DNA of 47,372 nucleotides from the NCBI GenBank assembly GCA_030837965.1, contig JAUTXP010000038.1, forward strand, positions 1 through 47,372, in the 5' to 3' direction. The translations under genes were made by a program, and so were the position numbers. Numbering within the stretch: position 1 is the stretch's first letter; every line of letters starts with the position of its first letter. Origin of the DNA: Acidimicrobiaceae bacterium (GTDB lineage Bacteria; Actinomycetota; Acidimicrobiia; Acidimicrobiales; JAUTXP01). Positions 41,034 through 47,372 of the stretch are shown piece by piece. A model generated the notes under the pieces. The model was not told the origin of the DNA and searched no databases. It saw only the letters and a program-made list of their open reading frames with translations.

Positions 41034-41939
41034 ATGAAAGTGCGCATCGGGTTCGGGCTGGGAACGCAGGGCCTGGACGACCCCGGTTCGCGCTTCGCCG
41101 AACTGGTCGACGGGCTCGAGCAGTGCGGGTTCGACTCGCTCTGGCTCTCCGAGCGGGTGTCGGGCCCGGCGCCCGATCCGCTCATCGGACTGGCGGTGGC
41201 CGCGGGCCGTACGACCAAGTTGAAGCTGGGAACCAGCGTGTTGGTGGTGCCTGGGCGCAACCCCGCCTTGCTGGCCAAGGAGCTGGCGTCGTTGGACGTG
41301 CTGTCGAACGGGCGCATGCTTCCCGCCGTCGGGCTGGGTGTGGCCAACCCCGTCGAACAGCAGGCGTTCGGCGTGGAGCGGGGCGATCGGGCCGCGTGGT
41401 TCGACGAGGCCATCCCGCTGTTGCGCCGGTTCTGGTCGGGCGAGCCGGTGGACCACGGCGGGCCCGGGTCGCGGTTCCAGTTCTCCGGGCTGCGGGTGCT
41501 GCCCCGGCCCGTGCAGGACCCGTTCGACGTCTGGCTGGGCGGGCTGGCCCCTTCCGAGCTGCGACGCGTGGGGCGTCTGGGGGATGGCTGGCTGCCCAGC
41601 TTCTGCACGCCCGACGACGCTTCGGCCGGACGGGTGGTGGTGGAGCAGGCCGCGGCGGAGGCGGGTCGGGCCATCGACTCGGAGCACTGGGGCGCGCTGG
41701 TCGTGTACGCCCGCTCGGGTCTGCCCGCCCGTCTGGTGGACGCCGTCTCAGCCCGGCGGCCCGGGGTGGACCCTGCGGCGCTGTTCCCGGTGGGCCTGGA
41801 TGCGGTGCGGGCCCAGGTGGAGCGGTTCGTGGAGGTCGGGTTCTCGAAGTTCGTGCTGATCCCGGCCGAGGAGCCGGCGTCGTGGTCGGCCGAGTTGGAA
41901 GACCTGGCCGCGGCGGTGCTGCCCCTCCAAACCCGCTAG
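41034..41939 (+). CDS. LLM-class F420-dependent-type oxidoreductase
   Basis: A 301-residue luciferase-like protein: IGFGLGTQGL, FDSLWLSERVSGPAPDPLIGLAVAAGRT (in part), LGTSVLVVPGRNPALLAKELASLD, and RLGDGWLPSF. These are features of the TIGR-type F420-dependent LLM group. The coenzyme is inferred from family. The start is ATG 41034; the frame is open further upstream but antisense to the SRPBCC gene. Confidence 0.87.
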   Translation: MKVRIGFGLGTQGLDDPGSRFAELVDGLEQCGFDSLWLSERVSGPAPDPLIGLAVAAGRTTKLKLGTSVLVVPGRNPALLAKELASLDVLSNGRMLPAVGLGVANPVEQQAFGVERGDRAAWFDEAIPLLRRFWSGEPVDHGGPGSRFQFSGLRVLPRPVQDPFDVWLGGLAPSELRRVGRLGDGWLPSFCTPDDASAGRVVVEQAAAEAGRAIDSEHWGALVVYARSGLPARLVDAVSARRPGVDPAALFPVGLDAVRAQVERFVEVGFSKFVLIPAEEPASWSAELEDLAAAVLPLQTR

Positions 41940-41968
41940 CCCCCGCCGCCCGGCCCCCGGCCCAAGCG

Positions 41969-42019
41969 GTTCTTGTCAGCCTCGGTTCGAGGCTGGCTCG
42001 TCGCCAACCTGACAAGAAC
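41969..42019. terminator. Hairpin between convergent LLM and sufU genes
   Basis: GTTCTTGTCAG and CTGACAAGAAC (11 bp) enclose an inner AGCCTCG-GTT-CGAGGCT hairpin. It lies between the stops at 41939 (+) and 42069 (-). The CTTGTC edge also occurs in the hairpin at 27153 and at the loop edge of the family-2 hairpins. Confidence 0.65.
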
Positions 42020-42068
42020 AGGGGAACGCGGCGCGGCGGTGGCGCGGTGCGTTACGCGGTGCGGTGCG

Positions 42069-42566
42069 TTACGCGGGGGAGGGGGCGGCCTGATCAGCTT
42101 CGTCGAGGCCTTGTTGCAGCGTGTTCCACGACAGCGTGGCGCACTTGATCCGCACCGGGAACTTGACCACGCCTTGCAGCGCCTCCAAGTCCCCCAGCTT
42201 CACGCCCGGCTCCTCGATGACCGCGTCCTCGGGCTGGCCGTCGGCGTCCAGGCGCTGCTCGTGAATCGACATCATGGCCTTGAAGGCCCGGATCAGCGAC
42301 CGGGCCTCGTCCACCGTCTTGCCCTTCACGGCCGACGACATCATCGACGCCGACGACTGGCTGATCGAACAGCCCTGCCCGCTGATGCGCAGATCGACCA
42401 CCCGGCCGTCCTCCGAGACGTCGAGGTACACGACGATCTCGTCGCCGCACAGCGGGTTGAACCCCTCCACCCGATAGGCGGGGGGCGACGGCAGCTCGCC
42501 CCTGTTCCGCGGGTTGCGGTAGTGGTCGAGGATGATCTCCCTGTAGAGGTCTTCGAGGCCCGGCAT
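42069..42566 (-). CDS. sufU: SufU sulfur-transfer protein
   Basis: A 165-residue SufU, the zinc-dependent sulfur acceptor of SufS. Cys40 and Asp42 (LCGDE), Cys66 (GQGCSIS) and Cys142 (IKCATLSW) form the zinc/sulfur site. The SufU-specific insertion between Cys66 and Cys142 is present, separating it from IscU. It is the last gene of sufC2-sufS-sufU, 17 bp after sufS. Confidence 0.94.
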   Translation of the reverse strand: MPGLEDLYREIILDHYRNPRNRGELPSPPAYRVEGFNPLCGDEIVVYLDVSEDGRVVDLRISGQGCSISQSSASMMSSAVKGKTVDEARSLIRAFKAMMSIHEQRLDADGQPEDAVIEEPGVKLGDLEALQGVVKFPVRIKCATLSWNTLQQGLDEADQAAPSPA

Positions 42567-42583
42567 ATCGGCTCTTCGGCTCC

Positions 42584-43815
42584 CTAGGCGAACAGGTCGG
42601 ACGTCTTGTCCAGCGCGTCGGCCAGCGCGTCCACGTCGGCCTCGTCGTTATACACGTAGAACGACGCCCGGGCCGTGGCCCCGACGCCCAGCCTGCGCAT
42701 GAGCGGCTTGGCGCAATGATGCCCGGCCCGCACGCAGACCCCCCATTCGTCCAGCACCTGCGACACGTCGTGGGGATGGAGGTCCTTGAACGAGAAGGAC
42801 ACCACGCCGCCCCGCATCCCAGGCTCGGCCGGGCCGTGGATGACGATGTCGTCGCCGAAGCGCTCGGTCAGCGTGCGCAGGGCGTAGGCGGTCAGCTCGA
42901 TCTCGTGGGCCCGCACGGACTCCATGCCGAGCCCGCTCAAGTAGTCGACCGCGGCACCCAGGCCGACGGCCTCGGCGATGGGCGGCGTGCCCGCCTCGAA
43001 CTTCCACGGCAGCTCGTTGGGCGTGAACCCGTCCAGCCGTACGTCCCGGATCATCTCGCCTCCGCCCAGGAACGGCGGCATCTCGTCGAGCAGCGACTCC
43101 CGGCCCCACAGCACGCCGATGCCGGTGGGGCCGAGCATCTTGTGGGCCGTCAAGCCCACGAAGTCGGCGCCCAACTCGGCCACGTCCGTCACCAAATGGG
43201 GGACGTACTGGGCCGCGTCGACCAGCACCACCGCGCCCGCGGCGTGGGCCGCGTCGGCGATGCGCCGCACGGGCGGCAGCGTCCCCAACACGTTCGACAT
43301 GGCCGTGAGACCGACGAGCTTCACGCCGTCGACCAGCCGGTCGAGGTCGGACAGGTCCAACTGCCCCTCCTCGCCCAACGGGATGTAGCGAAGCTCGATA
43401 CCCAGCCACTCCTTGAGCATGAGCCAGGGGACGAGGTTGGCGTGGTGCTCGATTTCGGTGAGCAGCACGGCGTCGCCCGGCCGCAGGTTGGCCCGGCCCC
43501 AGGACTGGGCGACCAGGTTGATCCCCTCGGTCACGTTCTTGGTGAACACCACGCCCCGAGGCGACGGCGCCCCGATGAACGCGGCCACCTTGGCCCGCGC
43601 CTCTTCGAACAGGCGGGTGGCCTCTTCGGCGATGGCGTACACGCCGCGGTGCACGTTGGCGTGCGTCGTCTCGTAGTACCGCGTCATGGCGTCGAGCACC
43701 GCTTGGGGCTTTTGCGACGACGCGGCCGAGTCCAGGTAGACGAGGCGATGGCCGCGCACGCCCACGTCCAGGATCGGGAAGTCCTTCTTGATGCGCTCGA
43801 CGTCAAGCTGCATGG

Positions 43816-43819
<4 letters not shown>
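42584..43819 (-). CDS. sufS: Cysteine desulfurase SufS
   Basis: A 411-residue group II cysteine desulfurase (PLP enzyme) releasing sulfur from cysteine for Fe-S assembly. Lys227 in LTAHKMLGPTG binds PLP. Cys369 in AGHHCAKPLMRR is the persulfide site on the short group II loop. YLDSAASSQKP and THANVHRGVYAIAEEAT are standard N-terminal motifs. Its start overlaps the sufC2 stop by ATGA (43816-43819). Confidence 0.95.
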
Positions 43820-44562
<743 letters not shown>

Positions 44563-44572
44563 GGGTCCCAGT

Positions 44573-44602
44573 CTATTTCTCCTATCGTCGTAGGAGAAAT
44601 AG
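44573..44602. promoter_or_regulatory. Perfect palindrome between sufC2 and the glucosidase gene (candidate operator)
   Basis: CTATTTCTCCTA-TCGTCG-TAGGAGAAATAG has perfect 12-bp arms and a 6-bp spacer in the 60-bp divergent intergenic region. Its A/T-rich arms stand out from the GC-rich surroundings. It lies 10 bp upstream of the sufC2 GTG and 20 bp upstream of the other gene's GTG, the position of a repressor site. A degenerate form precedes sufB at 24414-24443. Confidence 0.7.
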
Positions 44603-44622
44603 CCGTGGAGTAAGTTCCGTCG

Positions 44623-46764
44623 GTGTCCGATCCGTGGAACTTCGCGGGAGAAAGCCCCACCTTGGGCCAGCCGGGAGGCATGGTCACGCTCGTCGAGGGA
44701 TCGGCCTTCTGCATTTCAGGACGCTCGGGGGACATCACCGTGGGCTCCCCGCAAGGCCTGTTCTTCCGGGACACTCGCTTTCTCTCGCAGTTGGAGCTGC
44801 GCGTCAACGGGGCCCAGCCCGAGCCGCTGGCGTCCACGGCCATGGACCCGTTCAGCGCCATCTTCGCCTGCCGCACCCGCCCCCGCCCGGGCCGGGCCGA
44901 CAGCACGCTGATGGTCTTCCGCTACCGCTATGTGGGGCGGGGCATGCGCGAGGACGTGGTCGTGCGCAACTTCGGCGACGAGCCTTCGTACTGCTCCATC
45001 GAGTTGAGCGTCGCCATCGACTTCGCCGACCTGTTCGAGGTCAAGGAGGGGCGCACCACCACCGAAGGCGAGCGCAGCGTCTCGCAGGCCGACGGGGCCT
45101 TGGTCTTCCGGCACCGGCGGGGGTCGGCCCGGCGAGGCGCCAAGCTCAGCTTCGGCGAACCGCCCACGCAGTTGACGGGCGACGTGGCCGTGTTCGAGGT
45201 CATCGTCCCAGCACGGGGCTCGTGGTCGACGTGCGTGCAGTTGACGCCGATCATCGAAGGCGAGGAGATCGAGCCGCGGTACCGCTGCGGCGAGCCCGTG
45301 GAGCGGGCCACGCCGGTGGAGCGGCTGGCCAAGTGGCGTCGGAACCTGCCCATGGTGGAGACCGACCACGACGGGCTGCGGAACGTCATCGTGCGCAGCG
45401 GCGAGGACTTGGGCGCGCTGCGCATCTTCGACCCGGACTTCCCCGAGCGGGCCGTCGTGGCCGCCGGCGCGCCGTGGTTCATGACCCTGTTCGGCAGGGA
45501 CTCGTTGCTCACGTCGTTCTTCGCCCTGTTGGTGGACCCCGACCTGGCGTTGGGCGTGCTCCAGACGCTGGCCCGGTTCCAGGGCCAGAGCGTCGATCCG
45601 CGCAACGACGAGGAGCCGGGCCGCATCCTGCACGAGATGCGCTTCGGAGACGCGGCGTCGCTCTCGCTCGGCGGCGGGCGCATCTACTACGGCTCGGCCG
45701 ACGCCACGCCCTTGTTCGTGATGCTGCTGGGCGAGCTGCGCCGATGGGGACTGGCGTCGGAGGTGGTCGACTCGCTCCTGCCCTCGGCCGACCGGGCCAT
45801 GGCGTGGATCGCGGAGTACGGCGATGCCGACGGCGACGGGTACGTCGAGTACCAGCGCGGGTCGGACCGGGGTCTGGCCAACCAGGGGTGGAAGGACTCT
45901 TGGGACGGCGTGCGCTACGCGTCGGGAGAGGTGGCCAGGTCGCCCATCGCCTTGGCCGAGGTGCAGGCCTACGTGTATGGCGCCTACCTGGCCCGGCTGC
46001 ACTTCGCCAGGGAGGCCGGGGACGAGGCAACGGCGGCGCGCTACGCGGATCTGGCCGCGTCCCTCAAGGCCCAGTTCAACCGGGACTTCTGGCTGGAGGA
46101 CAAGGGCTGGTACGCCATCGGGCTCGACGCCCAGAAGCGGCCCATCGACTCGCTGACCTCCAACATGGGCCACTGCCTCTGGACCGGCATCGTCGACCAG
46201 GACAAGGCCGAGATGGTGGCCGAGCGGCTCATGTCGCCCGAGATGTTCAGCGGCTGGGGCGTGCGCACGCTCGGCACGCAGATGGGCGGCTACAACCCGA
46301 TCAGCTACCACAGCGGCTCGGTTTGGCCGCACGACAACGCCATCTTGGCCGCGGGCCTCATGCGCTACGGGTTCGTGTCGGCGGCCCAGCGAGTGATCAT
46401 GGCCCAGATCGACGCGGCCGTGGTCTCCGGCGGCAGGCTGCCCGAGCTGTTCAGCGGCCTGGACCGCCAGGAGTTCCCGACCGTGGTGAGCTACCCCACG
46501 TCGTGCTCGCCCCAGGCGTGGGCCTCGGCCGCGCCCCTGCTGTTCCTGCGCACGCTGCTTCGGCTCGATCCGTGGACGCCCCACGGCAAGGTCTGGCTGT
46601 CGCCCGCCCTGCCCGACTCCATCCGTTATCTGCGGGTGGAGCGCATCCCGCTGGTGGGCAGGCGGGTCTCGGTCGAGGTCAGCGACGGCAACGTGAAGAT
46701 CGAGGGGCTGCCGCCCGAGTTCGAGGTGGTCACCGAGCCCCGCCACCCCCTCTCGGCCCTGTAA
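44623..46764 (+). CDS. Amylo-alpha-1,6-glucosidase/glycogen debranching-type protein
   Basis: A 713-residue protein. The N-terminal beta domain (FCISGRSGDITVGSPQGLFFRDTRFLSQLELRVNG, in part) is the 'glycogen debranching enzyme N-terminal, bacterial' domain. The (alpha/alpha)6 catalytic barrel has GAPWFMTLFGRDSLLTS, NQGWKDSWDGVRYASG, SNMGHCLWTGIVD and SVWPHDNAILAAGLMRYG. This matches Actinobacterial amylo-alpha-1,6-glucosidases. It probably acts on glycogen branches or another alpha-glucan, with no neighbouring glycogen gene to confirm. The start is GTG 44623 with GGAG 12 bp upstream. Confidence 0.9.
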   Translation: MSDPWNFAGESPTLGQPGGMVTLVEGSAFCISGRSGDITVGSPQGLFFRDTRFLSQLELRVNGAQPEPLASTAMDPFSAIFACRTRPRPGRADSTLMVFRYRYVGRGMREDVVVRNFGDEPSYCSIELSVAIDFADLFEVKEGRTTTEGERSVSQADGALVFRHRRGSARRGAKLSFGEPPTQLTGDVAVFEVIVPARGSWSTCVQLTPIIEGEEIEPRYRCGEPVERATPVERLAKWRRNLPMVETDHDGLRNVIVRSGEDLGALRIFDPDFPERAVVAAGAPWFMTLFGRDSLLTSFFALLVDPDLALGVLQTLARFQGQSVDPRNDEEPGRILHEMRFGDAASLSLGGGRIYYGSADATPLFVMLLGELRRWGLASEVVDSLLPSADRAMAWIAEYGDADGDGYVEYQRGSDRGLANQGWKDSWDGVRYASGEVARSPIALAEVQAYVYGAYLARLHFAREAGDEATAARYADLAASLKAQFNRDFWLEDKGWYAIGLDAQKRPIDSLTSNMGHCLWTGIVDQDKAEMVAERLMSPEMFSGWGVRTLGTQMGGYNPISYHSGSVWPHDNAILAAGLMRYGFVSAAQRVIMAQIDAAVVSGGRLPELFSGLDRQEFPTVVSYPTSCSPQAWASAAPLLFLRTLLRLDPWTPHGKVWLSPALPDSIRYLRVERIPLVGRRVSVEVSDGNVKIEGLPPEFEVVTEPRHPLSAL

Positions 46765-46781
46765 CCACCGGCCCCCCTCAT

Positions 46782-46812
46782 CTCTTCCACAGCAGCAGGT
46801 GCTGTGGAAAAG
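46782..46812. terminator. Dispersed hairpin, family 1, copy 4
   Basis: CTCTTCCACAGCA and TGCTGTGGAAAAG pair with one mismatch around GCAGG. It lies 17 bp after the glucosidase stop and 22 bp before the convergent hydratase stop. The changed base (T to C) is in the outer left arm. Confidence 0.68.
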
Positions 46813-46833
46813 TTTTGGGGGTGGGCGGGCGGT

Positions 46834-47372
46834 TCAGGCGAACGGGCGGTCCTGCCACCAGGGCACGAAGTCGGGCATGTCGGTCGAGACCTTCTGCGGG
46901 AAGGCGGGGGGCCGCTTCTCGAGAAACGACGTGACCCCCTCGGCCACGTCGGCGGACATGCCCCGCGCATAGATGCCGCGCGAGTCGACCTTGTGGGCCT
47001 CCATGGGATGGTCGGCGCCGAGCATGCGCCACAGCATCTGGCGGGACAGGGCCACCGAGACGGGGGCGGTGTTGTTGACGATCTCGTCGGCCAAGGCCCG
47101 GGCCGCGGCCAGCAGCGTGTCTGCCGGGTGAACCGACCGAACCAACCGGCCCGCCAACGCCTCCTGGGCGTCGAACACCCGGCCCGTCATCACCCATTCG
47201 GCGGCCTGGCTGATGCCCACCAGCCGAGGCAGGAACCACGACGAGCAGGCCTCGGGGACGATGCCGCGCCGGGCGAAGACGAAGCCGAAGCGCGCCTCGG
47301 TCGATGCCAGCCGCACGTCCATCGGCAGCTGCATCGTCACCCCGATGCCGACGGCGGGGCCGTTGACGGCGG
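46834..47372 (-). CDS. Enoyl-CoA hydratase/isomerase family protein (5' end beyond window)
   Basis: The C-terminal ~180 residues of a crotonase-fold protein are present. The edge reads into AVNGPAVGIGVTMQLPMDVRLAS (in part), the second oxyanion segment, so the true start is outside the window. GFVFARRGIVPEACSSWFLPRLVG carries the family's catalytic-region Glu. The tail VTSFLEKRPPAFPQK is typical of enoyl-CoA hydratases. The substrate is unknown. Confidence 0.9.
   Translation of the reverse strand, partial: AVNGPAVGIGVTMQLPMDVRLASTEARFGFVFARRGIVPEACSSWFLPRLVGISQAAEWVMTGRVFDAQEALAGRLVRSVHPADTLLAAARALADEIVNNTAPVSVALSRQMLWRMLGADHPMEAHKVDSRGIYARGMSADVAEGVTSFLEKRPPAFPQKVSTDMPDFVPWWQDRPFA

Noticed and set aside
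41978-42000. tRNA-like T-arm (GGTTCGAGGC)
   Set aside because: No acceptor stem, D-arm or anticodon arm around it; it is the inner stem of an intergenic hairpin.

Overview
The window is a high-GC (roughly 70 percent) bacterial chromosome segment with dense, often overlapping genes, many GTG starts and strong G/C third-position bias. The gene content points to Actinomycetota, and my best guess is class Acidimicrobiia. The supporting content is a DUF5317 membrane protein, DUF1707 protein, LLM/F420-type oxidoreductases, AbiEi/DUF559 protein, a SUF system with SufU, and abundant acyl-CoA metabolism. The lineage is an inference; there is no rRNA or other marker here. No tRNA, rRNA, CRISPR array, insertion sequence or phage gene was seen.

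Layout. 0-6.8 kb: acyl-CoA dehydrogenases, a MaoC dehydratase, two methyltransferases, MutY and an AbiEi/DUF559 protein. 7.0-9.8 kb (minus strand): a tightly coupled operon of an epoxide-hydrolase-like alpha/beta hydrolase, a thioredoxin-fold/large-domain protein and a UGSC-family selenoprotein. The last gene is interrupted by an in-frame UGA that I read as selenocysteine, with a SECIS-like hairpin placed correctly behind it. 9.9-14.6 kb: orphan PilT, a metallo-beta-lactamase-fold hydrolase with a CTG start, a flavin reductase and a divergent FtsH. 14.6-24.2 kb: a Clp-N protein, oligopeptidase B, small hypothetical proteins, a structured leader with a 31-residue peptide gene, a GGDEF-EAL protein, an MFS exporter and a DUF5317 cluster.

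24.5-44.6 kb: the iron-sulfur (SUF) genes, split into three blocks: sufB; sufD-Rieske ferredoxin-sufC; and sufC(2)-sufS-sufU on the opposite strand. Acyl-CoA, secreted-protein and LLM oxidoreductase genes lie between them. sufC is present twice. A perfect 12+6+12 palindrome precedes sufC2-sufS-sufU and a degenerate copy with the same spacing precedes sufB, suggesting one shared regulator. Between sufB and sufD lies a lower-GC, possibly acquired cassette (27.2-31.1 kb) of a secreted subtilase, an ECF-like sigma factor and a membrane-anchored protein. 44.6-47.4 kb: a glycogen-debranching-type glucosidase and a truncated enoyl-CoA hydratase.

Gene 3' ends repeatedly carry long, near-perfect hairpins. 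One family (CTTTTCCACAGCA arms) occurs four times and another (TTCTGGGCACCTTTTCTT arms) twice. Short in-frame tandem repeats at gene ends are a second recurring theme.
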